NCBI GenBank assembly: GCA_031259605.1
Contig: JAIRLE010000112.1
Span: 1-7,502, forward strand
Source: Zoogloeaceae bacterium
Lineage (GTDB): Bacteria > Pseudomonadota > Gammaproteobacteria > Burkholderiales > Rhodocyclaceae
Length of the DNA: 7,502 nt
Direction: 5' to 3'
The position numbers were made by a program, and so were the translations under genes. The notes under the pieces were generated by a model that saw only the letters and a list, made by a program, of their open reading frames with translations, ran no database searches and had not been told where the DNA came from. This document shows, piece by piece, positions 1-5,773 of this stretch. Every line of letters begins with the position of its first letter. Position 1 is the stretch's first letter.

Positions 1-50
1 AGGTCAACGCCGTGCTTTCCAAGGTGAAGGCCGGGTGGAAGACGGAATGA
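1..50 (+). CDS. C-terminal end of an unrecognised protein (partial)
   Basis: The frame from base 3 reads VNAVLSKVKAGWKTE and stops at TGA 48-50. Codons are GC-rich at third positions like those of the genes downstream, so this is plausibly the 3' end of a gene entering from the left. Fifteen residues are too few to assign a family, and no motif is visible. It lies 36 bp before the left repeat copy and has no visible link to the cytochrome genes. It could be a chance open frame. Confidence 0.4.
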   Translation, partial: VNAVLSKVKAGWKTE

Positions 51-86
51 TCAGCCGCTTGGCCGTCGAAGCGAAGGTCTCGAAAA

Positions 87-255
87 TCATCGTAAAACTC
101 ACTCCGGATTCAAACCCGCCCGGAAGAAAGGCGCGAAGGTAGAGACCCCGGCCTCGGCCGGGGTTTCGACCGCAGCCATTCTCGAGGGGGAGAGAAACCC
201 CTTCCCAATGGAGTTGGACCGACAGCCCTGAAGGGCTGTCGCTGATTTTTGCTGC
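87..255 (+). repeat. Structured intergenic repeat, left copy (about 170 bp)
   Basis: This segment matches the reverse complement of 5605-5777 at about 80% by my hand alignment, with several 1-2 nt indels. The shared edges are TCATCGTAAAACT at 87-99 and TTGCTGC at 249-255. Read on the plus strand it holds three hairpins. H1 pairs 138-149 with 160-171. H2 pairs 176-189 with 198-211 around a three-base internal mismatch. H3 pairs 220-228 with 233-241 around a TGAA loop. H3 is followed by CTGATTTTT. No open frame is preserved between the copies because indels shift it. There are no obvious terminal inverted repeats and no transposase. I know no family name for it; it resembles a REP/MITE-like or RNA-encoding intergenic repeat. 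Confidence 0.88.
220..250 (+). terminator. Terminator-like hairpin at the end of the left repeat
   Basis: A nine-base-pair stem (CGACAGCCC at 220-228 with GGGCTGTCG at 233-241) closes a TGAA loop and is followed by CTGATTTTT. This has the shape of a Rho-independent terminator reading rightwards. It would stop transcripts from the gene ending at base 50, or a transcript of the repeat itself, before the cytochrome gene. The T-run starts four bases after the stem, which is not ideal, so termination is inferred only. Confidence 0.45.
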
Positions 256-278
256 CCTGGCGTGTGTGGTCTTCTGTC

Positions 279-306
279 TTCTGATTCCCGCCGCCCTGCA
301 TTATCA
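279..306 (+). promoter_or_regulatory. Weak candidate sigma70-type promoter for the cytochrome-ccm cluster
   Basis: TTCTGA (279-284) and TTATCA (301-306) are separated by 16 bases and lie about 30 bp before the cytochrome c' start. Both boxes deviate from consensus, so this is only the best match I see in the gap between the left repeat and the first gene. No operator or FNR/NarL-type palindrome is evident. Confidence 0.22.
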
Positions 307-336
307 TGTGCGCCTTTGTCTCGTCCATTGGTCGCC

Positions 337-801
337 ATGTCACGCAAACCGCTTTTGTTCTTGTTGTTTCCCGTTTTTCTTCTTGCCGCCTGCGGCGAAG
401 TGGAGGATACGCGGCCGGGGAAGCCGGTCGCGCATCGGCAGGCGGCGTTTCGGGCGATGTTGAAAAGTTCCGAGCCGATGGGCATCCAGTTGCGCGAGGG
501 AACGTACCAAGCGGAAACCTTCCGGCAACACGCCGAGAAGCTCGCGCAATTGAAAGACGCGCCGTGGGACTACTTCGGGGCGGACACGCAATACCCGCCC
601 AGCAAGTCGGACGACCGTCTGTGGCAGGAGCCGGAGACTTTTGCCGCCGAGCGCGACGCGTTCATCCGCGCCGTCGAAGCCTTGCGGCTTGCCGTGCAAG
701 ACGCGCCAGAAGAAGCGGAACAGGCCGCGGAACGCCTCAAGGCGGCCTACGCGCCGGTGGAAGCGAGCTGCCGCAGTTGCCACAGGCGTTACAAGCGCTG
801 A
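337..801 (+). CDS. Cytochrome c'-type lipoprotein (class II c-type cytochrome)
   Basis: The protein has 154 residues. Residues 5-18 form a hydrophobic signal ending in LLAAC, a lipobox with Cys19 as the likely lipidated residue, so it is probably anchored to a membrane facing the periplasm. The mature part is mostly helical. It carries one heme-attachment motif, CRSCH at 145-149, right at the C-terminus, as in four-helix cytochromes c'. Family-like stretches are RQAAFRAMLKSSEPMGIQL near residue 40 and PWDYF near residue 87. Family members bind NO or carry electrons; which applies here is not visible. A longer frame begins with GTG at 262, but only the ATG at 337 gives a proper signal peptide. 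No clear Shine-Dalgarno precedes it. The stop lies two bases before ccmA, suggesting co-transcription, and the CxxCH makes it a client of the Ccm machinery next door. Confidence 0.88.
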   Translation: MSRKPLLFLLFPVFLLAACGEVEDTRPGKPVAHRQAAFRAMLKSSEPMGIQLREGTYQAETFRQHAEKLAQLKDAPWDYFGADTQYPPSKSDDRLWQEPETFAAERDAFIRAVEALRLAVQDAPEEAEQAAERLKAAYAPVEASCRSCHRRYKR

Positions 802-803
802 CC

Positions 804-1421
804 ATGCTGGATGCCCTGAATCTCGAATGTCTGCGCGGCGAGCAGCGTCTGTTTCAGGGCGTCGGCTTCACGCTCGCGGCGGGGGAGTTGTTGTTTCTGG
901 AAGGCAAGAACGGGGCGGGCAAGACCACACTGCTGCGCATGTTGTGCGGCCTGACGCCGCCGAACGCCGGAGAGATCCGCTGGCAGGGCGAGGAGATTCG
1001 CCGTCTGGGCGGCGATTTTCACGCCCAACTCTGCTATCTCGGCCATCAGAACGCCATCAAGGAAGACCTGACGCCGTTGGAAAACCTTTGCGCCAGCACC
1101 CATCTGGCGGGCGATCCGCTCAGCGAGGAAGATGCGTTGGCGGCGCTGGAACAGGTGGGACTGGCGGGACGCGAAGACCTGGCCTGCCGCTATCTCTCGC
1201 AAGGCCAGAAACGGCGCGCGGCGCTTTCCCGGCTGGCGCACGAACGCCGTCCCCTGTGGATACTCGACGAGCCTTTCGTGGCGCTGGATACGCAGGCGGT
1301 GGCCTGGCTTTCCGGGGTAATTGGCGCGCATCTCGAACGTGGCGGACTGGCGGTGATGACCACGCATCAGGCGGTGAAAATACCTGCCGCGTCCGTGCGC
1401 CGTCTGCGATTGGGCGCATAG
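804..1421 (+). CDS. ccmA: CcmA, heme exporter ABC ATPase
   Basis: This 205-residue protein is the usual CcmA length (E. coli about 207). It has a Walker A GKNGAGKTT at 34-42, a Q-loop region near YLGHQ 78-82, an ABC signature LSQGQKRRAAL at 131-141, a Walker B LWILDEP at 151-157 and an H-loop histidine at 188 (TTHQ). The signature variant LSxGQKRR is typical of CcmA. It hydrolyses ATP in the cytoplasm and, with CcmB, CcmC and CcmD, releases holo-CcmE for heme delivery. ATG 804 sits two bases after the cytochrome c' stop with no strong ribosome-binding site, so translation is probably coupled. An in-frame extension upstream reads through the cytochrome gene in a different frame and is not coding. 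Confidence 0.97.
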   Translation: MLDALNLECLRGEQRLFQGVGFTLAAGELLFLEGKNGAGKTTLLRMLCGLTPPNAGEIRWQGEEIRRLGGDFHAQLCYLGHQNAIKEDLTPLENLCASTHLAGDPLSEEDALAALEQVGLAGREDLACRYLSQGQKRRAALSRLAHERRPLWILDEPFVALDTQAVAWLSGVIGAHLERGGLAVMTTHQAVKIPAASVRRLRLGA

Positions 1422-1424
1422 ATC

Positions 1425-2093
1425 ATGTTGCGCGTCGTTACCCATGTCATTGGCCGCGATTTGCGTCTGGCCTTGCGGCGTCCGGCAGACGTGTGTTCAG
1501 TGCTGTTTTTTTTCATTCTCGTCGCCAGCCTGTTTCCGTTGGGCGTGGGGCCGGAAACAGAACTGTTGCGTCGTCTCGCGCCCGGAGTGATCTGGGTGGG
1601 CGCGCTCCTGGCGACCATGCTCTCGTTGCCCCGAATGTTCGCCGAGGATTTTCACGATGGCGCGCTGGAACAACTGGCGCTTGCGCCCTATCCGTTGGGA
1701 CTGGTGGTGTTGGGCAAGACGCTGGCGCACTGGCTGGTTTCCGGCCTGCCGCTTGCCCTGGTTGCGCCGCTCCTGGGTTTGCAGTTCGATTTGCCGCCGG
1801 AGGCGCTGGCGACATTGGCGTTTGCGGTACTCATCGGTACGCCGGCGCTTTCCGGCATTGGCGCGATTGGCGCGGCGCTTACCCTGGGGCTGCGCGGCGG
1901 CGGCGTGCTGCTTTCCTTGTTGGTGCTGCCCCTGTATATTCCCGTACTGGTTTTCGGCGCGGGCGCGGTCGATGCCAGCATTGGCGGCATGAATCCCGCC
2001 GCGCACCTTTTTTTGCTGGCGGCGCTGACGATTGGCGGGCTGGCTTTCGCGCCCTGGGCGGCAGCGGCGGCACTGCGAATCGCGCTGGAATAA
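1425..2093 (+). CDS. ccmB: CcmB, heme exporter membrane subunit
   Basis: This 222-residue integral membrane protein matches CcmB in length (about 220) and position. It has about six hydrophobic segments, beginning near residues 25-40 and 53-68 and ending near 195-218. The FAEDFHDGALEQL stretch at 72-84 corresponds to the conserved cytoplasmic loop with a D...G.LEQL pattern in CcmB, which contacts the ATPase. It forms the CcmA2B2 transporter module that works with CcmC and CcmD to free heme-loaded CcmE. ATG 1425 follows the ccmA stop by three bases. The upstream sequence has no strong Shine-Dalgarno, which again suggests coupling. No residue looks lost or truncated. Confidence 0.95.
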   Translation: MLRVVTHVIGRDLRLALRRPADVCSVLFFFILVASLFPLGVGPETELLRRLAPGVIWVGALLATMLSLPRMFAEDFHDGALEQLALAPYPLGLVVLGKTLAHWLVSGLPLALVAPLLGLQFDLPPEALATLAFAVLIGTPALSGIGAIGAALTLGLRGGGVLLSLLVLPLYIPVLVFGAGAVDASIGGMNPAAHLFLLAALTIGGLAFAPWAAAAALRIALE

Positions 2094-2150
2094 CCCGCCC
2101 ATGAACAACTGGCCATATCTCTCGAAGGCAAAAACGGAAATAATGCGCGC

Positions 2151-2900
2151 ATGATGCCGCTTACCCACATTTACAAATTCGCCGCGCCCGCCGCGTTTTA
2201 TCCGCTGGCGGGACGCCTGATTCCCTGGTTCTGGGGACTGGCGGCTTTGTTCGGCGCGATTGGCCTGTGGCTGGGGCTTGCTGTCGCGCCCACGGATTTC
2301 CAGCAGGGCGAGGGGTATCGCATCATTTTCGTGCATGTCGGCGCATCCTGGATGTCGATGTTCATCTATCTGGTCATGGCCTTCTGGGCGGCTATCGGAC
2401 TGGCTTTCAACACCCGGCTTTCCGGCATGATGGCGGCGGCGCTGGCGCCAACCGGAGCGCTCTTTGCCTTCATCTCCCTATGGACGGGCGCGCTCTGGGG
2501 CAAGCCCATGTGGGGAACGTGGTGGGTATGGGACGCGCGCCTGACTTCGGAACTGATTCTGCTTTTTCTCTACGTCGGCTTCATCGCCTTGACCCACGCC
2601 ATCGACGATCCCCGCCGCGCCGACCGCGCCGGCGCGGTGCTGGCGTTGGTGGGCGTGGTCAACATTCCCATCATTTATTTTTCGGTAAAGTGGTGGAACA
2701 CCCTGCATCAGGGCGCTTCCGTTTCGCTCACCAGATCGCCCAGCATGGCGGCCATCATGCTCTGGAGCATGATGCTCTGTGCGCTCGCCATGTGGATGTA
2801 TACGATCGCCGTTTCGCTCATCCGGGTGCGCGGCATCATTTTGGAGCGCGAGCGCCACACGAACTGGGTGAAGGCGCTGTTGCTGGAACTGAACCCCTGA
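2151..2900 (+). CDS. ccmC: CcmC, heme-handling protein (WWD domain)
   Basis: This 249-residue membrane protein has about six transmembrane segments. The periplasmic tryptophan-rich WWD motif runs through residues 116-130 (WGKPMWGTWWVWDAR). The two heme-ligand histidines of the family are present as H62 (VHVGASW) and H186 (WWNTLHQG), matching E. coli H60 and H184. CcmC attaches heme covalently to CcmE in the periplasm. The start is ATGATG at 2151; either ATG is possible. GGAAA at 2136-2140 is a fair ribosome-binding site 10 bases upstream. There is a 57-nt gap after ccmB, longer than the other early junctions, with a 17-codon open frame in it that I do not call. Intact by length and motifs. 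Confidence 0.97.
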   Translation: MMPLTHIYKFAAPAAFYPLAGRLIPWFWGLAALFGAIGLWLGLAVAPTDFQQGEGYRIIFVHVGASWMSMFIYLVMAFWAAIGLAFNTRLSGMMAAALAPTGALFAFISLWTGALWGKPMWGTWWVWDARLTSELILLFLYVGFIALTHAIDDPRRADRAGAVLALVGVVNIPIIYFSVKWWNTLHQGASVSLTRSPSMAAIMLWSMMLCALAMWMYTIAVSLIRVRGIILERERHTNWVKALLLELNP

Positions 2901-2918
2901 TTTTTTCGAGAACCCTGC

Positions 2919-3143
2919 ATGTACTGGAACAGTCTTTCCGATTTTCTCGCCATGGGCGGCTACGGTCTGTATGTCTGGGGTTCCTTCGGCATGACCGCGC
3001 TCGTCATGCTGCTGGAACCCTGGCTGGCCCTGCGGCGGCAACGCGCCATCCGTCTGCTTCTTGCCCGGCAGCTTCTTGCCGCCATGCAGGAAGAAGAAAA
3101 ACAGAAAAAATCCATGGGAGCCGAACCGGAGGAGACCGCATGA
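2919..3143 (+). CDS. ccmD: CcmD, small membrane protein of the heme-loading complex
   Basis: This 74-residue protein has one transmembrane segment at about 15-32, containing the family-like YGLYVWGSFG, followed by a basic stretch (LRRQRAIR, about 37-44) and a charged tail rich in Glu and Lys. That layout, with a cytoplasmic basic C-terminus, is typical of CcmD, and so is its place between ccmC and ccmE. CcmD has little sequence conservation, so the call leans on context. It stabilises the CcmC-CcmE interaction and helps release holo-CcmE. The start is ATG 2919, 18 bases after ccmC, with only a weak GAG nearby. Its stop overlaps the ccmE start in an ATGA. Confidence 0.9.
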   Translation: MYWNSLSDFLAMGGYGLYVWGSFGMTALVMLLEPWLALRRQRAIRLLLARQLLAAMQEEEKQKKSMGAEPEETA

Positions 3144-3595
3144 AAGCGCGTCACCAACGCCTCTTGCTGATTGCCGCCGCGCTGGTCGCGCTGGGGCTTG
3201 TCGCCGTGCTCGTATTTTCCGCCCTGAAGGAAAACGTGGCGTTTTTCCATTCCCCCGCCGACATCGAGGCGGGCAAGGCCCCGAAAGACAGAATTTTCCG
3301 CGTCGGCGGACTGGTGGAAACCGGTTCGCTCAGGCGGCAGGAAGACGGCGTCAGCGTCAGTTTCATCGTCACCGACAGCGTCGCGCGCATTCCCGTTCAT
3401 TACAAAGGCATTCTTCCCAACCTCTTTTCGGAAGGCAAGGGCGTGGTTGCGCAGGGACGGCTGACCGACGACGGCGTGTTCGTCGCCCAGGAAGTGCTCG
3501 CCAAGCACGACGAGAACTACATGCCGCCGGAAGCCGCCCAGGCATTGCAAAAAGCGCACGACTCCGGGATCGGGAATCAGAAAGCCAAGGACTGA
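3140..3595 (+). CDS. ccmE: CcmE, periplasmic heme chaperone
   Basis: This 151-residue protein has an N-terminal membrane anchor at about 7-29 after a short basic cytoplasmic end, then the OB-fold periplasmic domain. The covalent heme-binding histidine is H123 in AKHDENYMPPE, with the conserved Tyr127, matching E. coli H130 and Y134. Other family stretches are FRVGGLVETGSL (53-64) and GILPNLFSEGKGVVAQG (90-106). It receives heme from CcmC and passes it to CcmF. The ATG overlaps the ccmD stop, and the strong ribosome-binding site GGAGGAG at 3128-3134 lies within ccmD, the best one in the cluster. The last dozen residues (SGIGNQKAKD) are encoded partly by inverted units of the heptamer found just downstream. 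Confidence 0.97.
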   Translation: MKARHQRLLLIAAALVALGLVAVLVFSALKENVAFFHSPADIEAGKAPKDRIFRVGGLVETGSLRRQEDGVSVSFIVTDSVARIPVHYKGILPNLFSEGKGVVAQGRLTDDGVFVAQEVLAKHDENYMPPEAAQALQKAHDSGIGNQKAKD

Positions 3596-3633
3596 TCCCT
3601 GATACCCTATCCCTGATGCCCGATACCTGAAAG
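3592..3633 (+). repeat. Heptanucleotide tandem repeat, six units, ccmE-ccmF gap
   Basis: The sequence divides into seven-base units: CTGATCC, CTGATAC, CCTATCC, CTGATGC, CCGATAC, CTGAAAG. The consensus is CTGATNC. The array begins one base before the ccmE stop codon and ends exactly before the ccmF ATG, so the whole gap consists of it. Upstream, in the ccmE tail, GAATCAG (3574-3580) and GGATCGG (3567-3573) are the same kind of unit in reverse, allowing a hairpin of GGGAATCAG (3572-3580) with CTGATCCC (3592-3599) and one bulged base. Function unknown. Confidence 0.75.
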
Positions 3634-5619
3634 ATGATTCCCGAACTCGGACTTTTCTCGCTCATTCTTGCCCTGCCGGTAGCCTTGTGCACGGGCGTTC
3701 TTGCCTTGTGGGGCGCACAGCGGGGGAGACCCGCCTGGATTGCCCTGGCCAAATCCGGAAGCGTGGCGCTGGCGCTGCTGGTCGGCGTCGCCTATCTTTG
3801 CCTGACCTGGGCGTTTGTCCAGAATGATTTTTCGGTGTTGTACGTGGCGCAACAATCCAGTTCGTCGTTGCCGCTCCTCTATCGCGTCACAGGCGTCTGG
3901 GGCGGGCATGAAGGTTCCCTGTTGCTCTGGCTCCTGATGCTCGCCGGCTGGACGGCGCTGGCGCGCTTTTATTCGCGCGCCCTGCCGGACGTTTTACGCG
4001 CGCGAGTACTGGGGGTGTTGTGCCTGGTGGCGGCGGGCTTTCTGCTGTTCATCCTCTTCACCTCCAATCCTTTCCTGCGGCTCATTCCGGGCGCGGCGGA
4101 AGGGCGCGAACTCAATCCCATGTTGCAGGATCCGGGACTCGTCATTCACCCGCCGTTGCTCTACATGGGGTATGTCGGTTTTTCCGTCGCCTACGCCTTT
4201 GCCGTCGCGGCATTGCTCTCCGGTCAACTGGACGCCGCCTGGGCGCGCTGGTCGCGCCCGTGGACGCTGGCCGCCTGGGCGTTCCTGACGCTGGGCATCG
4301 CCGTTGGCTCGTGGTGGGCCTACTACGAACTGGGCTGGGGCGGCTGGTGGTTCTGGGACCCGGTGGAAAACGCTTCCTTCATGCCCTGGCTGGCGGGCAC
4401 GGCGCTCATTCACTCGCTGGCGGTGACGGAAAAGCGCGGCAGTTTCAAGAACTGGACGGTGCTTTTGGCGGTCTCCACTTTTTCGCTCTCGCTTCTGGGC
4501 ACCTTTCTCGTGCGTTCCGGCGTGCTCACTTCGGTACATGCCTTTGCCAACGACCCGGCGCGCGGCATTTTCATCCTCGCCTTTCTCGTCGCCGTCATCG
4601 GCGCGTCGCTCCTGCTCTTTGTCTGGCGCGCGCCCAGGGTCGGACTGGGCGGGCGCTTCGCGCTCCTTTCGCGCGAATCCCTGCTGCTCGTCAACAATCT
4701 TTTGCTCGCTGTCGCCACGGGCACCGTGCTTTTGGGAACGCTCTACCCGCTCATCGTCGACGCGCTGGGCGTGGGCAAGATTTCCGTCGGCCCGCCGTAT
4801 TTCAACGCGGTCTTTGTGCCGATCATGACGCCGCTGCTGTTCCTGATAGGCATTGGTCCCTTCGCCCGCTGGAAAACGGCTTCCTTCGCCGAAATCCTGC
4901 GCGTCCACAAATGGACGCTGGGCATTGCCGTCCTTGCCGCCCTGACGCTGCCTTTTTGTCATGGCGTCTGGAAGCCGCAAGTCGGGCTGGGCGTTTTTCT
5001 CGCCGCCTGGATTTTCCTCGCCGCTTTGCTGCATTTCTTCCGGCAGGCGCGGGCGACCCAAGGCGGCGGCAGTCTCATCGCCTCCGCTCTGAAACAACCC
5101 CTGCATTTCTGGGGCATGCACCTTGCCCATATTGGCGTTGCCGTGTTCGTTGCGGGCGTAACCGTCGTCGGCGCTTATGAAGCGGAAAAGAACGTGAAGA
5201 TGGCTCCCGGAGACACGGTCGGCATTGACGGCTTCCGCTTTCGCTTTCTTGGCGTCCAATCCGTGGAAGGCCCGAATTACCAGGCGCTGCGCGGCGAAAT
5301 GGAGCTTCTGGAAAATGACCGCTTACCGCGCCGCCTGTTCCCGGAAAAACGCTTCTACCGCCATTCCGCCATGCCCATGACCGAAGCCGCCATTGACGCC
5401 GGATTGTGGCGCGACGCCTATGTCGCGCTCGGCGATCCCCTGGATCGCGAACGTCCCGGCGGCGAATGGGTCGTGCGCGTTTACGTGAAGCCGCTGGTGA
5501 ACTGGATTTGGGGCGGCGCGTTTCTCATGGCGCTGGGCGGCCTGCTCGCCCTGTTCGACCGCCGCTACCGCAACCGCCGCCGCGCGGTCGCTCAGGAAAA
5601 CATCGCAGCAAGAAATTAG
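3634..5619 (+). CDS. ccmF: CcmF, cytochrome c heme lyase subunit
   Basis: This 661-residue polytopic membrane protein is close to the usual length (E. coli about 647). The WWD motif is at 235-252 (GWGGWWFWDPVENASFMP). Heme-ligand histidines are present at H172 (IHPPLLY), H260 (ALIH) and H302 (SVHAF), each one off the E. coli numbers 173, 261 and 303. The fourth lies in MHLAHIG at 495-501 (H496 or H499). GVWGGHEGSLLLW at 88-99 is another family block. CcmF takes heme from CcmE and ligates it to CxxCH cysteines. MIPELG is a typical CcmF start. Only GAAAG directly abuts the ATG, so initiation looks weak. The last four codons and the TAG stop lie inside the right repeat copy. Confidence 0.98.
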   Translation: MIPELGLFSLILALPVALCTGVLALWGAQRGRPAWIALAKSGSVALALLVGVAYLCLTWAFVQNDFSVLYVAQQSSSSLPLLYRVTGVWGGHEGSLLLWLLMLAGWTALARFYSRALPDVLRARVLGVLCLVAAGFLLFILFTSNPFLRLIPGAAEGRELNPMLQDPGLVIHPPLLYMGYVGFSVAYAFAVAALLSGQLDAAWARWSRPWTLAAWAFLTLGIAVGSWWAYYELGWGGWWFWDPVENASFMPWLAGTALIHSLAVTEKRGSFKNWTVLLAVSTFSLSLLGTFLVRSGVLTSVHAFANDPARGIFILAFLVAVIGASLLLFVWRAPRVGLGGRFALLSRESLLLVNNLLLAVATGTVLLGTLYPLIVDALGVGKISVGPPYFNAVFVPIMTPLLFLIGIGPFARWKTASFAEILRVHKWTLGIAVLAALTLPFCHGVWKPQVGLGVFLAAWIFLAALLHFFRQARATQGGGSLIASALKQPLHFWGMHLAHIGVAVFVAGVTVVGAYEAEKNVKMAPGDTVGIDGFRFRFLGVQSVEGPNYQALRGEMELLENDRLPRRLFPEKRFYRHSAMPMTEAAIDAGLWRDAYVALGDPLDRERPGGEWVVRVYVKPLVNWIWGGAFLMALGGLLALFDRRYRNRRRAVAQENIAARN

Positions 5620-5641
5620 CGGCAGCCCTTCGGGGCTGCCG
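5620..5641 (+). promoter_or_regulatory. Stable UUCG hairpin directly after the ccmF stop codon
   Basis: In the ccm mRNA this reads as a nine-base-pair stem closed by C-UUCG-G, one of the most stable tetraloop arrangements. It starts immediately after the TAG of ccmF. There is no T-run on this strand, so it is not a terminator for the operon. By analogy with REP-type hairpins it could slow 3' exonucleases and protect the ccmABCDEF part of the message; that role is inference. Confidence 0.5.
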
Positions 5642-5758
5642 GTCTAACGTCATTGGGAAGGGGGTTCTCTCTCCCTCCCCAATGTCCATGGTCGAAACCC
5701 CGGTCGCAAGAATGGGGTCTCAACCTTCGCGCCTTTCTTACGGGCGGGGTTTCAAACC

Positions 5759-5762
5759 GGAG
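5759..5762 (+). promoter_or_regulatory. Ribosome-binding site for ccmG, supplied by the repeat
   Basis: GGAG lies 11 bases before ATG 5774. The same bases, GGAGTNAGTTTTACGATGA, exist in the reverse complement of the left repeat copy, so this site and the start codon appear to belong to the repeat sequence and not to an original ccmG leader. Spacing is slightly long but workable. Confidence 0.55.
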
Positions 5763-5773
5763 TCAGTTTTACG

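Noticed and set aside
47..142. Open frame of 31 codons starting in an ATGA overlap with the upstream gene end
   Set aside because: Its second half lies inside the left repeat and it matches no family. It may be a remnant of a gene cut by the repeat, but nothing supports this beyond the overlap.
99..485. Minus-strand open frame through the left repeat, with a peptide (GCRSN.IGKG..SPS) similar to one read from the right repeat
   Set aside because: The peptide similarity follows from the shared repeat DNA. Indels between the copies shift the frame after the VETP point, so it is not conserved as a protein.
2103..2150. In-frame upstream translation before ccmC reading LEGKNGNN, like the Walker A region LEGKNGAGKT of CcmA
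   Set aside because: There is no start codon in this frame after the ccmB stop. The match is short and not continued, so it is probably chance and not a duplicated ccmA fragment.
3994..5259. Long antisense open frame (421 codons) opposite ccmF
   Set aside because: It is rich in Arg, Gln, Glu and Asp with no hydrophobic core or recognisable motif, as expected for the shadow of a GC-rich membrane protein gene whose true product is clear.
5621..5640. Hairpin after ccmF as an operon terminator
   Set aside because: On the plus strand it is followed by GGTCTAACG with no T-run, and ccmG lies downstream in the same direction.
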